64,000 nt of DNA from Flavobacterium xueshanense (lineage in GTDB: Bacteria; Bacteroidota; Bacteroidia; Flavobacteriales; Flavobacteriaceae), in the NCBI RefSeq assembly GCF_900112975.1, contig NZ_FONQ01000001.1:248001-312000 (forward strand), read 5' to 3'. The translations under genes were made by a program, and so were the position numbers. Every line of letters begins with the position of its first letter. Position 1 is the first letter of the stretch. The notes under the pieces are model-generated. The model was not told the DNA's origin. It worked only from the letters and a program-made list of their open reading frames with translations, and searched no databases. This document shows, one piece after another, positions 1 to 8,787 of this stretch.

Positions 1-150
1 TTTCTTGATATAATAGGTTAATCCATTTTCCAATTTTCCAGTCTTCACGCTTGGATCAAAAGGAATGACTTTTGAATAATCCATTTGTTGGGCAAAAGCC
101 GCTAATGGAAAAAGCAAAACGCCAAATACTAATTTGTTGATTTTTTTCAT
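1..150 (-). CDS. M16 family zinc metallopeptidase, N-terminal fragment
   Basis: Only the first 50 codons lie in the window; the gene continues off the left edge. The start is the ATG whose complement is at 148-150. Residues 1-21 form a signal peptide (charged MKKINK, hydrophobic core, AFAQ). The mature start reads DPSVKTGKLENGLTYYIKK, the typical opening of pitrilysin-like M16 peptidases, in which the NGLxYY segment precedes the HxxEH zinc site. That site is outside the window, so activity cannot be judged. It is divergent from the T9SS Plug gene across a 167-bp spacer. Family assignment from the N-terminus alone is fairly firm; substrate is unknown. Confidence 0.75.
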   Translation of the reverse strand, partial: MKKINKLVFGVLLFPLAAFAQQMDYSKVIPFDPSVKTGKLENGLTYYIKK

Positions 151-317
151 AAGGTTTGTTTATTTAAAGTAAAACTAGTTAGTTAGCAATTAAAAATAAC
201 TTGGATTAAGATAAAATTAACAGATATTACGCACAAAAAAAATAGTGACCTAAAAACACATCATTTACCAAAAACAAAAGGTAATTGTTATATTTACCCA
301 ATCATAAGTTCTAGACA

Positions 318-1583
318 ATGACGAAACCTTTTCTAAAAATAGCCTTTCTTATTCTCAGTGTATTTTTTTCCTGTTTTTCTTTTGCGCAAGCAGAAAAAGA
401 AATCGCTCCTCCGTACCACATTAAGACTATTTTTTTTATTCAGAATAACCAAAATATAATTCCATTTTTAAAATTAGGAGAAGGATTTCAATTAGAATTT
501 GATGATCTTTTTGGCAATGAAGCCAATTATTATTACGAAATAATTCATTGCGATTACAACTGGAACCCAACCGCAATCCCTAAAAATGAATACCTGGAAG
601 GTTTTGACAATCAAAGAATTCAGGATTACACCAATTCATTCAACACTTTGCAAATCTACTCGCATTACAAATTAGCGATTCCAAATCAGTTTACGCAACA
701 ATTAAAGATCAGCGGAAATTACATGATTAAAGTATTGGACGAAAACAAAGAAGTAGTGTTTTCCAGAAAATTTATTATCTATGAAGATTTGGTTACGGTT
801 CCCATTCAGGTGAAAAGAGCGCGAACAGTAAGCAATATTGAAGCAAAACAAAATTTGGATTTCAGTATCAAATCAAATACAATTACGTTCCAAAATCCGC
901 TGCGAAACGTCAAAGTGCTTGCGCTTCAAAACGGGCAATGGAAAACAGCTCTAAAAAACATTGCGCCTCAATACACCATTGGCAATGATTTAATTTACAA
1001 ATACGATAGCGAAACTCAGTTTTGGGCGGGAAACGAATTTCTATTTTTTGAAAACAAAGACATACGATCCGCAAGCAACAATGTAGCCCGAATCGATTCT
1101 AATACGCCCATTTATGGGTCATTTCTGTTTACCAGTGATGCAAGAGCAAACCAGCCTTACTCATTCACTCAAGATGTAAATGGCGGTTTTGTTATCAATA
1201 ATTTAAATGTAACGAAGAGCGAAATCGAAGCGGATTATGCCTGGGTATATTTCAGCCTTTCGGCACCCAGTTTCCGATTGAACAAAAACATTTATGTGAC
1301 CGGAATGTTCAATAATTACAACTTAAGTCCTGAATTTAAAATGGATTATAATTCGAAAAAGGGAATTTATGAGAAAGCCATTTTAATTAAACAAGGATTT
1401 ACAAATTTTCAATACACCATAGCGGATGACCAAGGAGTCATTGATCAGGAAAATGCAATAGACGGCAATTTCTACCAAACAGAAAATGAGTATACCATTC
1501 TAGTCTATTACAAAGAAAACATTGACAGATACGACAGAGTTGTTGGGAAAGGAATGGCGAGTTCCATAAATATAATTAACTAA
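318..1583 (+). CDS. Type IX secretion system Plug protein (DUF5103 family)
   Basis: A 421-residue protein with a signal peptide (residues 1-24, ending SFAQ) and an all-beta body. The early segment with EANYYYEIIHCDYNW and EYLEGFDNQRI is characteristic of DUF5103, the family of the Plug protein found bound to the SprA translocon in Flavobacterium johnsoniae. Plug is known to close the periplasmic end of the empty SprA channel, alternating with PorV. A periplasmic role here is inferred from the signal peptide and family. It is transcribed alone, with an ApaG gene 81 bp downstream behind its own likely promoter. No T9SS structural genes lie nearby, but a T9SS cargo protein is encoded at 25.7-27.9 kb. 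Confidence 0.85.
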   Translation: MTKPFLKIAFLILSVFFSCFSFAQAEKEIAPPYHIKTIFFIQNNQNIIPFLKLGEGFQLEFDDLFGNEANYYYEIIHCDYNWNPTAIPKNEYLEGFDNQRIQDYTNSFNTLQIYSHYKLAIPNQFTQQLKISGNYMIKVLDENKEVVFSRKFIIYEDLVTVPIQVKRARTVSNIEAKQNLDFSIKSNTITFQNPLRNVKVLALQNGQWKTALKNIAPQYTIGNDLIYKYDSETQFWAGNEFLFFENKDIRSASNNVARIDSNTPIYGSFLFTSDARANQPYSFTQDVNGGFVINNLNVTKSEIEADYAWVYFSLSAPSFRLNKNIYVTGMFNNYNLSPEFKMDYNSKKGIYEKAILIKQGFTNFQYTIADDQGVIDQENAIDGNFYQTENEYTILVYYKENIDRYDRVVGKGMASSINIIN

Positions 1584-1593
1584 AAAAAGTTTT

Positions 1594-1633
1594 TTGACTT
1601 TTGACAAAAAGATACCATTTTTTTGTAAATTTG
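1594..1633 (+). promoter_or_regulatory. Predicted Bacteroidota promoter for apaG
   Basis: A TAAATTTG box at 1626-1633 matches the TAnnTTTG -7 consensus of Bacteroidota. TTG triplets at 1594 and 1601 lie upstream; the nearer is 22 nt away, slightly longer than the usual 19-21. The ATG of apaG is about 30 nt downstream. Confidence 0.45.
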
Positions 1634-1664
1634 TCAATAATAATCACATATTCATCCATTTAAC

Positions 1665-2051
1665 ATGGTTTCTCAAATAACAAGAGGCATAAAAATTTCG
1701 GTATTGACTAGTTTTGAGGGTACTTACTTCAAAAACTACAAGATCCATTTTGCCTTTAGTTACGTAATCACAATCGAAAATCACAGTAAGGATTCTGTTC
1801 AGTTGATTTCCCGCCATTGGGAAATTTTTGATTCTTTAAATGAAATCGAAATTGTTGATGGCGAAGGAGTAATTGGAAAAAAACCAGTTTTAAAACCTGG
1901 TGAATTGCATACATACAGTTCAGGATGCTTATTGTCATCTCCTTATGGTGCCATGAAAGGGTATTTCAACATGATTAATTTTACCTCAACAAAAAACTTC
2001 AAAGTTATCGTACCTACTTTTAGGTTATGTGCTCCGTTTGCTTTGAATTAA
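1665..2051 (+). CDS. apaG: ApaG domain protein
   Basis: A 128-residue protein, about the usual length for ApaG (E. coli about 125). Diagnostic segments are GEGVIGKKPVLKPGE near residue 66 and YSSGCLLSSPYGAMKGYF near 85, which form the conserved glycine-rich loop and following strand of the immunoglobulin-like ApaG fold. E. coli ApaG is linked genetically to Co2+/Mg2+ efflux and the fold recurs in eukaryotic F-box proteins; the biochemical role is unsettled. No signal peptide is seen, so it should be cytoplasmic. It sits between the Plug gene and pruA without an obvious functional link. Confidence 0.88.
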   Translation: MVSQITRGIKISVLTSFEGTYFKNYKIHFAFSYVITIENHSKDSVQLISRHWEIFDSLNEIEIVDGEGVIGKKPVLKPGELHTYSSGCLLSSPYGAMKGYFNMINFTSTKNFKVIVPTFRLCAPFALN

Positions 2052-2158
2052 ATTGCTACTCTTTTATTAGAATTTTAACTTCTAATCAGATTCTCTGATT
2101 GATGAATTATTGCTACCTTTACCACTCAATTTTTGATTCTAATTAAAATCTATTTAAT

Positions 2159-3784
2159 ATGCCAAAAGGAATTTACAACGTCCCAAAAGCGTTTAACGAA
2201 ACCGTTAAATCCTACGCTCCAGGAAGTCCGGAAAGAGAGGAAGTTCTTGCCACTTTCAAGAAAATGTATAGTGAAACCGTTGATGTTCCTTTATACATTG
2301 GAGGAGAAGAAATCCGCACTGGAAAAACGAAAACCATAAATCCTCCTTTCGACCACAAACATATTGTGGGACAATACCACGAGGCCGACAAAGAACATAT
2401 AGAAAAAGCCATTTCTACTGCGCTGGAAGCAAAAAAGAAATGGGCTAATTTAGCTTGGGAACACAGAGCATCGATATTTTTAAAAGCTGCTGAATTGCTT
2501 GCCGGACCTTACCGTGCCAAAATAAATGCGGCGACAATGATCGCTCAGGCAAAAACAGTACACCAAGCTGAAATTGACGCAGCTTGCGAATTCATAGACT
2601 TTTTGCGTTTCAACGTGCAATTTATGTCTCAAATTTATGCAGAACAACCCGCTTCATCCGAAGGTGTTTGGAACAGACTAGAACACAGACCATTGGAAGG
2701 TTTTGTTTATGCCATCACTCCATTTAACTTTACAGCAATTGCAGGTAATTTACCAGCCGCTCCAGCATTAATGGGGAATGTTGTGGTTTGGAAACCAAGT
2801 GCGACACAAATTTATTCTGCAAATGTAATTGTAGAAGTATTCAAACTAGCTGGATTACCGGATGGTGTAATCAATGTGGTTTATGGAGACTCTGCCATGA
2901 TTTCTGAAACGTTATTAGGAAGTCGTGATTTTGCAGGAATTCACTTTACCGGTTCAACGCGTGTTTTCAATGACATTTGGGGGAAAATTGGACAAAACAT
3001 CAGCAATTACAAAACATATCCAAGAATCGTAGGAGAAACTGGAGGTAAAGATTTTGTTGTAGCGCATTCATCTGCTATTCCGGCTCAAGTTGCTACAGCA
3101 CTTTCAAGAGGAGCTTTCGAATACCAAGGACAAAAATGTTCTGCAGCTTCAAGAGCATACGTACCACAATCAATGTGGCCAGAAGTAAAAAAATTATTAG
3201 TAGCTGATTTAGCTTCCATGAAAATGGGATCGCCGGCAGACACTAATAATTTCGTTTCATCTGTAATTTCAGAAGGTTCATTTGACAAATTAGCTGGTTT
3301 TATTGACCAAGCTAAAAAAGATGCTGATGCCGAAATTATTGCAGGAGGAAATTACGATAAATCCGTTGGTTATTTTATTGAGCCTACCGTTATCGTAACT
3401 ACAAATCCAAAATACACTACAATGGAAACCGAATTATTCGGACCAGTACTGACTATTTACGTTTATGAAGATGCTAAATGGGAAGAGACACTTGTATTAG
3501 TAGATTCAACTTCTGAATACGCATTGACAGGAGCTGTCTTGAGCCAAGACCGTTATGCAATTGAATATGCAATGAAAGTTTTAGAGAATGCTGCAGGTAA
3601 TTTCTACATCAACGACAAACCAACAGGAGCAGTTGTAGGACAACAACCATTTGGTGGTTCCAGAGGTTCAGGAACTAATGACAAAGCAGGCTCTGTATTG
3701 AACTTATTGCGATGGGTTTCGCCAAGAACAATCAAAGAAACTTTTGTTACTCCAGAGAACTACAGATATCCATTTTTAGGATAA
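2159..3784 (+). CDS. pruA: L-glutamate gamma-semialdehyde (1-pyrroline-5-carboxylate) dehydrogenase
   Basis: A 541-residue aldehyde dehydrogenase of the P5C dehydrogenase type, which oxidises glutamate semialdehyde to glutamate with NAD+ in proline breakdown. The catalytic Cys is residue 327 in GQKCSAASR and the general-base Glu is residue 293 in VGETGGKD. The cofactor-binding segment HFTGSTRVF and the C-terminal QQPFGGSRGSGTNDKAG segment are typical of the group. It is a stand-alone enzyme without the proline dehydrogenase domain of PutA. A TACCTTTA box at about 2113 may be its -7 element. It ends just before a bidirectional hairpin terminator. Confidence 0.93.
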   Translation: MPKGIYNVPKAFNETVKSYAPGSPEREEVLATFKKMYSETVDVPLYIGGEEIRTGKTKTINPPFDHKHIVGQYHEADKEHIEKAISTALEAKKKWANLAWEHRASIFLKAAELLAGPYRAKINAATMIAQAKTVHQAEIDAACEFIDFLRFNVQFMSQIYAEQPASSEGVWNRLEHRPLEGFVYAITPFNFTAIAGNLPAAPALMGNVVVWKPSATQIYSANVIVEVFKLAGLPDGVINVVYGDSAMISETLLGSRDFAGIHFTGSTRVFNDIWGKIGQNISNYKTYPRIVGETGGKDFVVAHSSAIPAQVATALSRGAFEYQGQKCSAASRAYVPQSMWPEVKKLLVADLASMKMGSPADTNNFVSSVISEGSFDKLAGFIDQAKKDADAEIIAGGNYDKSVGYFIEPTVIVTTNPKYTTMETELFGPVLTIYVYEDAKWEETLVLVDSTSEYALTGAVLSQDRYAIEYAMKVLENAAGNFYINDKPTGAVVGQQPFGGSRGSGTNDKAGSVLNLLRWVSPRTIKETFVTPENYRYPFLG

Positions 3785-3828
3785 TTTATTTTGAAAGACG
3801 AAAGTCTTAAAGAACTTTACAAATACAC

Positions 3829-3868
3829 AAAAAGCCGAATCTAAAATTTAGATTCGGCTTTTTTTTAC
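3829..3868. terminator. Bidirectional terminator between pruA and rsmG
   Basis: A perfect hairpin (AAAGCCGAATCTAA pairing with TTAGATTCGGCTTT) is followed by eight T on the plus strand and preceded by a run of A, so it can serve both convergent genes. Confidence 0.8.
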
Positions 3869-3919
3869 ATTTTTCCTACTCAGTTCTATCTTTCGACTTT
3901 AAGACTTTCTACCTTATGA

Positions 3920-4549
3920 TTAAACCGTAAATTTCAACGGCACATGCACCACTTTCTTAGTTTCAAAGAATTCATCTTCAAAAAAGTCAGCAAGATTGTA
4001 TTCAATAGCTTTTGGAAAATCCTTTAGTTCTTCGGTTAAATCGCCTCCTTTTAAATAGAGAATTCCGTTTTTCAATTCGTGTTTATTGTTCTTTTTGATT
4101 TTGGTTTTCACCCAAGAAACAAAATCCGGCATATTCGTTACGGCACGACTCACGATAAAATCGAAATCTCCTTTGACATTTTCGGCACGCATTTGCTCCG
4201 CTTTTACATTTTTTAATCCCAATCCTTCGGCAACAGCCTGAACCACTTTTATCTTCTTGGCAATAATATCAATTAAATAAAAACGCGTTTCCGGAAAAAG
4301 AATCGCCAATGGAATACCAGGAAATCCTCCACCAGTGCCTACATCCAGAACATACGTTCCGGGTTCAAAGTTTATTATTTTGGCAATTCCCAACGAATGC
4401 AAAATATGCTTGGTGTACAAAGCATCAATATCTTTTCTCGAAATAACATTAATTTTTTCATTCCAATCGTGGTATAAAAAATCCAGTTTTTCGAACTGTT
4501 CTTTCTGAATATCAGTTAAATTAGGGAAATACTTAAGAATCTCGTCCAT
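3920..4549 (-). CDS. rsmG: 16S rRNA (guanine-527-N7)-methyltransferase RsmG
   Basis: A 209-residue Rossmann methyltransferase. The AdoMet-binding motif DVGTGGGFPG is at residues 69-78, preceded by the RsmG-specific INVISRKD (33-40) and KHILHSLG (47-54). RsmG makes m7G527 in 16S rRNA, and loss gives low-level streptomycin resistance in several bacteria. The length is normal. It is a single-gene unit convergent with pruA and divergent from the desaturase gene. No unusual features. Confidence 0.93.
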   Translation of the reverse strand: MDEILKYFPNLTDIQKEQFEKLDFLYHDWNEKINVISRKDIDALYTKHILHSLGIAKIINFEPGTYVLDVGTGGGFPGIPLAILFPETRFYLIDIIAKKIKVVQAVAEGLGLKNVKAEQMRAENVKGDFDFIVSRAVTNMPDFVSWVKTKIKKNNKHELKNGILYLKGGDLTEELKDFPKAIEYNLADFFEDEFFETKKVVHVPLKFTV

Positions 4550-4629
4550 CTATTAATTTTTTAACAAAAGTAATACTTTAGAGTTAAAATATTTATCTCA
4601 ATTTTGTATATCCAAAAATTTATAATAAT

Positions 4630-4637
4630 TACCTTTG
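4630..4637 (+). promoter_or_regulatory. Predicted -7 promoter box for the desaturase gene
   Basis: TACCTTTG matches TAnnTTTG and lies 18 nt before the ATG. A TTG at 4604-4606 is 23 nt upstream, a little far for the standard spacing. Confidence 0.45.
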
Positions 4638-4654
4638 AACTTTATTAAATACAT

Positions 4655-5749
4655 ATGAATAATAATGCTCCGACATTTGCTAAGCAAGATAGCTTAAAGT
4701 TCTTTAGAACACTTAACTCACGGGTTAACAATTACTTCAAAGAAAATAATATCCAAAAGACAGGCAATTGGAAACTGTATTTGAAAACTATAATTTTGTT
4801 TTCTGTTTTTCTTGCGCCTTACTTTTTAATTCTAACACTTGGTATGCCTTTTTGGGCACATCTTCTGTTGACAATAGTTATGGGAATTGGAATGGCGGGA
4901 GTAGGAATGAATGTGATGCACGATGGTAATCACGGTTCGTATTCTAATAAAAATTGGGTCAACAAATTCATGGGTGGAACTATTTATGTTTTGGCGGGAA
5001 ATGTTTACAACTGGCAAGTTCAACACAATGTTTTACACCATACTTATACAAACATTCCGGGTCACGATGAGGATTTAGATGCCGGACGTGTAATTCGTTT
5101 TACAAAAGATGCCAAATGGTATAACTTTCACCGTTTTCAGCAATATTATTCGGTATTCTTATACGGATTATTAACCTTCAACTGGGCCATCACAACTGAC
5201 TTCAAACAGATGAGAAGCTACTTGAAAAGAAAATTATCTTACGGAGAAGCAAAAAGCCCAAAAACACTTTGGACGACTTTAATCATCACTAAAATAATTT
5301 ACGTTTCGATCTGGATCGTGTTACCAATCGTTATTGGAATCACGTGGTGGAAAGTGCTTATCGGTTTCTTCGTGATGCATTACACAGCTGGTTTAATTTT
5401 AAGTGTAGTGTTCCAATTAGCACACGTTGTTGAAGAAACTACGAATCCATCTCCAAATGAATTAGGAGAAATGGACAATACTTGGGCCATTCACCAATTG
5501 TTCACAACAACGAATTTTGCTCCAAAAAACAAAATCGTAAACTGGTACACCGGCGGACTGAATCATCAAATTGAGCACCATATTTTCCCAAATATCAGCC
5601 ACGTACATTATGGCGAAATTGCAAGTATCGTAAAAGAAACTGCTCAGGAATGCAACTTGCCATATTACGAATACAAAACAATGCGAAGTGCCGTTATTGC
5701 TCATTTCAAGCATTTGAAAAATTTGGGAATGAAACCGGAACTTACATAA
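4655..5749 (+). CDS. Membrane fatty acid (acyl-CoA) desaturase
   Basis: A 364-residue integral membrane di-iron desaturase. Three histidine clusters are present: HDGNH at residues 89-93, HNVLHH at 124-129 and HQIEHH at 304-309. The QIEHH form of the third box resembles front-end and linoleoyl-type desaturases. Hydrophobic stretches near 44-85 and 205-250 supply the membrane hairpins. It should insert double bonds into membrane acyl chains for fluidity control; regiospecificity cannot be read from sequence. No cytochrome b5 domain is fused, so an external electron donor is needed. It is transcribed alone. Confidence 0.88.
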   Translation: MNNNAPTFAKQDSLKFFRTLNSRVNNYFKENNIQKTGNWKLYLKTIILFSVFLAPYFLILTLGMPFWAHLLLTIVMGIGMAGVGMNVMHDGNHGSYSNKNWVNKFMGGTIYVLAGNVYNWQVQHNVLHHTYTNIPGHDEDLDAGRVIRFTKDAKWYNFHRFQQYYSVFLYGLLTFNWAITTDFKQMRSYLKRKLSYGEAKSPKTLWTTLIITKIIYVSIWIVLPIVIGITWWKVLIGFFVMHYTAGLILSVVFQLAHVVEETTNPSPNELGEMDNTWAIHQLFTTTNFAPKNKIVNWYTGGLNHQIEHHIFPNISHVHYGEIASIVKETAQECNLPYYEYKTMRSAVIAHFKHLKNLGMKPELT

Positions 5750-5771
5750 TCACACAAAAACATAACATGTT

Positions 5772-5799
5772 GTAGAGATGCACTGCAGTGCATCTCTAC
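5772..5799. repeat. 28-bp perfect palindrome (REP-like)
   Basis: Positions 5772-5785 are the exact reverse complement of 5786-5799, centred on CTGCAG, with arms starting GTAGAGATGCACTG. There is no T-run after the stem, so it is not an obvious intrinsic terminator. It lies between the desaturase and aminotransferase genes. Confidence 0.75.
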
Positions 5800-5840
5800 C
5801 GTGTATTTTTACAATAAAAAACTAACTACAACCTATTACA

Positions 5841-7028
5841 ATGAATCCATTATCCGATAGAATAAACAATTTATCAACGTCTCAAACATTAGCAATGGCG
5901 GCTTTGGCCAGAGAATTAAAATCACAAGGAAAAGATATTATCAGTTTAAGTTTAGGAGAACCGGACTTTAATACACCTGATTTTATCAAAGAAGCGGCTA
6001 AAAAAGCAATTGACGAAAACTACAGCACGTATTCTCCGGTAGAAGGATATTTAGAATTAAAAGAAGCAATTTGCAGAAAATTCAAAAGAGACAATGATTT
6101 AGAGTACAAACCCTCTCAAATTGTAGTATCAACAGGAGCGAAACAATCGTTATACAACATTGCTCAAGTAATGTTAAACGACGGTGACGAAGTAATTTTA
6201 CCGGCTCCTTACTGGGTTTCGTATTTCGAAATCGTAAAATTATCCGGTGGAATTCCTGTAGAAGTTCCAACTTCTGTAGATACGGATTTCAAAATCACAC
6301 CAGAACAATTAGAAGCAGCAATTACACCAAAAACAAAAATGATGTGGTTCAGTTCCCCTTGTAATCCAAGCGGATCGGTATACAACAGAGAAGAATTAAC
6401 GGCTCTTGCCAAAGTGTTGGAAAAACACCCGCACGTATATGTTGTTGCCGACGAAATCTACGAGCACATCAATTTCTCCGGAACTTTTTGCAGCATCGCA
6501 TCTATCCCGGGAATGTTAGAAAGAACAATTACCGTAAATGGAGTTGCCAAGGCTTTCGCTATGACAGGATGGAGAATTGGATATATTGGAGCTCCTGAAT
6601 TCATCGCTAAAGCGTGTACAAAAATTCAAGGTCAAGTAACAAGCGGTGCTAATAGTATTGCACAACGTGCTACCATTACCGCAGTAGATGCTGATCCAAG
6701 TGTTTTAAAACACATGGTGGACGCTTTCCATAGCCGTAGAGATTTAGTCGTTGGATTATTAAAAGACATTCCAGGAGTAAAAATTAACGTTCCCGAAGGT
6801 GCTTTTTATGTATTCCCAGACGTTTCTTCTTTCTTCGGAAAAACACTAAGAGGAACGTTTATAAAGGATGCCAATGATTTCTCTATGTACCTTTTGGGCG
6901 AAGCTAATGTAGCAACCGTTACTGGTGATGCTTTTGGAAACCCAGACTGTATCCGTTTTTCTTACGCAACAAGCGAAGAATTGCTGATTGAAGCCTTACG
7001 CCGAATCAAAGAAGCGGTGGCGTTATAG
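5841..7028 (+). CDS. Pyridoxal-phosphate aminotransferase (aspartate aminotransferase type, class I)
   Basis: A 395-residue fold-type I aminotransferase. The PLP-binding lysine is K237 in VNGVAKAFAMTGWRIGY, a signature close to the Ib subgroup of aspartate aminotransferases. SLGEPDFNTP near residue 36, SSPCNPSG near 172 and DEIYEH near 204 contribute to cofactor and substrate binding. It probably interconverts aspartate and oxaloacetate, but related enzymes also act on aromatic amino acids or prephenate. It is cytoplasmic, and a hairpin with a T-rich tail follows the stop codon. Confidence 0.88.
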   Translation: MNPLSDRINNLSTSQTLAMAALARELKSQGKDIISLSLGEPDFNTPDFIKEAAKKAIDENYSTYSPVEGYLELKEAICRKFKRDNDLEYKPSQIVVSTGAKQSLYNIAQVMLNDGDEVILPAPYWVSYFEIVKLSGGIPVEVPTSVDTDFKITPEQLEAAITPKTKMMWFSSPCNPSGSVYNREELTALAKVLEKHPHVYVVADEIYEHINFSGTFCSIASIPGMLERTITVNGVAKAFAMTGWRIGYIGAPEFIAKACTKIQGQVTSGANSIAQRATITAVDADPSVLKHMVDAFHSRRDLVVGLLKDIPGVKINVPEGAFYVFPDVSSFFGKTLRGTFIKDANDFSMYLLGEANVATVTGDAFGNPDCIRFSYATSEELLIEALRRIKEAVAL

Positions 7029-7035
7029 TCAAAAA

Positions 7036-7050
7036 TCTTAAAGTCGAAAG
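7036..7050 (+). repeat. Short gene-border repeat, copy 1
   Basis: TCTTAAAGTCGAAAG directly after the aminotransferase gene is found in inverted form at 3890-3904 after rsmG, and a 12-nt core recurs inverted at 40353-40364 after trigger factor. Confidence 0.5.
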
Positions 7051-7087
7051 TTGGAAAGTCAAAAATCTAACTTACAATATACTAACA

Positions 7088-7122
7088 AAGCCTCAAGATG
7101 TTCTTGGGGTTTTGTTGTTTTT
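7088..7122 (+). terminator. Probable terminator after the aminotransferase gene
   Basis: CCTCAAGA/TCTTGGGG stem with a very short loop, followed by TTTTGTTGTTTTT. Confidence 0.5.
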
Positions 7123-7124
7123 GG

Positions 7125-7230
7125 GCGTGACCACAAGGGTCGGGCTTTTCGCTGCAATCTTTATATTTTTAAAGAAAAAATATAGAGGATTTCCGCTGCA
7201 CTCCCTCACGCAAACCCTGCCAAAATCCTA
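7125..7230 (+). repeat. Dispersed intergenic repeat, copy A
   Basis: It opens with TTTGGGCGTGACC, continues through GGGTCGGGCT and TTCGCTGC, and ends in AGGATTTCCGCTGC and CTCCCTCACGC. The same order of conserved blocks appears at 33826-33966 (inverted) and 41838-42000. It contains no ORF. The rest of the 467-bp gap (7029-7495) shows only AT-rich sequence ahead of the next gene. Confidence 0.6.
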
Positions 7231-7495
7231 TTTATTCTAATTCATTACGGACTGCTAGTGAGCTGTCCCTACGATTATCATCACAAACGGAAAAACAATG
7301 AAATTTCTGATGATTTATGTTTTTAATTTTATACTTTTAGGAGATTAACTTAAATTTCGTTTGACTACCTAAAGCCGCAAAATTTTAGGTAGATTTGAAT
7401 AACGATATAAATCCTGTAAGCAAGTTAGCCAGCGATAATGCACACACACAAAAGGAAGAAATCAATAAATTTAGGAATAACAATTTAAAAATTAT

Positions 7496-8302
7496 ATGAA
7501 GAAAGCAAATAAGAAATCTTTAATTTTTAGCGGAGTTTTTCTATATCTAAATGATGAAAGATTACATATTGATAATTTTCAACAGAATCTTCCGACGGGT
7601 TCATATACAAACAATGATGATAGTAAAGTTCAAATTTTCAATATAGAATATGAAGAAAGTTACCTGAAAATGAATTTTGGAGAGGGAATGGTAGGACCAA
7701 GAAATCCAAACGTTTATAATTTTAATACAAACGAAGAAGAGCCAAATCCTAGACAAAAAAATCAAGTTGAACCTAGACAAACTTTTGCAATCATTGATTT
7801 TAAAACTAGCTTTCTATGGATTAGCAATTCCAAAAAGAGGACTGCATTAATAGAGTTATTTAAAAGATATTTCCCGACTTCATCAATTGTTATAAAAGAA
7901 ATTTACGATGAAACACAATTCATTGAGATGTTAAAAACCCTTGATAATATAAAAATTTCTGCAGTGCCGAATTTATTCAGTGATTCAGGATTATTAAGCA
8001 AAATTTTATCTGAAGAGATCAATGGATATGAAGCTAGTGTTGCCACTTTAAGTTTAAGTTATAACAATAGATTAACGAATAATTACTTAATCGACAAAGT
8101 TAAATCAATATTTAAACAAAAAAATTCACTAAGAAGCATTGTTATCTCAGGTAAAGATGAAAATAATTTAGGAATGCTTTTTAATACCGAAGGCTTTTCA
8201 CGAAAAATTGATATTGAGGCTCTAGTTGATGAAGATGAAATGTTTTCATCTGATGATGTATACAATATATTAATAAGTAAAGTAAAAAATGAAAACACTT
8301 AA
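7496..8302 (+). CDS. Unrecognised soluble protein, first gene of a two-gene module
   Basis: A 268-residue acidic protein without a signal peptide or membrane segment. I do not recognise the family from sequence. It has an N-terminal beta-rich half, a proline/asparagine-rich linker (about residues 72-96, EEEPNPRQKNQVEPRQ), and a C-terminal alpha/beta half with LIELFKRYF, IVIKEIYDETQFIEMLKTL and a closing acidic segment VDEDEMFSSDDV. Its last 14 bp overlap the start of a four-helix membrane protein, suggesting translational coupling. Low GC and flanking by a repeat and a pseudogene suggest an accessory locus. The soluble-plus-membrane arrangement resembles RexA-RexB of phage lambda; that is only an analogy. 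Confidence 0.75.
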   Translation: MKKANKKSLIFSGVFLYLNDERLHIDNFQQNLPTGSYTNNDDSKVQIFNIEYEESYLKMNFGEGMVGPRNPNVYNFNTNEEEPNPRQKNQVEPRQTFAIIDFKTSFLWISNSKKRTALIELFKRYFPTSSIVIKEIYDETQFIEMLKTLDNIKISAVPNLFSDSGLLSKILSEEINGYEASVATLSLSYNNRLTNNYLIDKVKSIFKQKNSLRSIVISGKDENNLGMLFNTEGFSRKIDIEALVDEDEMFSSDDVYNILISKVKNENT

Positions 8303-8765
8303 AATAATACTTAAAATTTTCACTTCAGTTTTTGCTATATCCTTTTTTACAATAAGTTTTAACCTGAATATGAAAGCTTTTGAAGTTGTTGCCAATTTTT
8401 TATCAATAACAACAGGTTTTTCAATCACTGCATTATCAATTATTGCTACTTCTCCTTTCTCAAAAAATCTATATAACCAAGAAAGTAGTAAAGACAATTC
8501 TAAAACTTTACTTCACGAACTTGTAGATAAGTTTAAAACATCTATGATACTTTTTATAACAACTATTTGTCTTATTGTATTACTAAATTTATATCCTGAA
8601 AAATATATTCCAACAATGTTTAAAGTTTGTGAAACTGAAATTACTACAATGGCCATTTTAAAATCTTTTGTACTATATTTTTCAATTTTATCGCTAATTT
8701 CGTTCGTTATTTTATTTAATACTTTTTCAAAATTTGTAATTAAATCTGGAAAATTAATTAAATAG
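8289..8765 (+). CDS. Small four-helix membrane protein, second gene of the module
   Basis: A 158-residue protein with four predicted membrane helices: about residues 6-26, 31-52, 78-98 and 118-146. The second helix carries SITTGFSITALSIIAT. A charged loop (ESSKDNSKTLLHELVDKFK) joins helices 2 and 3. It starts inside the upstream gene (14-bp overlap, different frame), so the two are probably translated together. I do not recognise the family. The size and topology fit small membrane effectors of phage-exclusion systems such as RexB or KwaA, but no motif proves this. It could equally be a regulated transporter subunit. Confidence 0.7.
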   Translation: MKTLKIILKIFTSVFAISFFTISFNLNMKAFEVVANFLSITTGFSITALSIIATSPFSKNLYNQESSKDNSKTLLHELVDKFKTSMILFITTICLIVLLNLYPEKYIPTMFKVCETEITTMAILKSFVLYFSILSLISFVILFNTFSKFVIKSGKLIK

Positions 8766-8787
8766 TAACAATCAAACCCAAACCACC

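Noticed and set aside
2133..2339. 68-codon ORF overlapping the start of pruA
   Set aside because: It lies in another frame of a conserved N-terminus and has no recognisable sequence.
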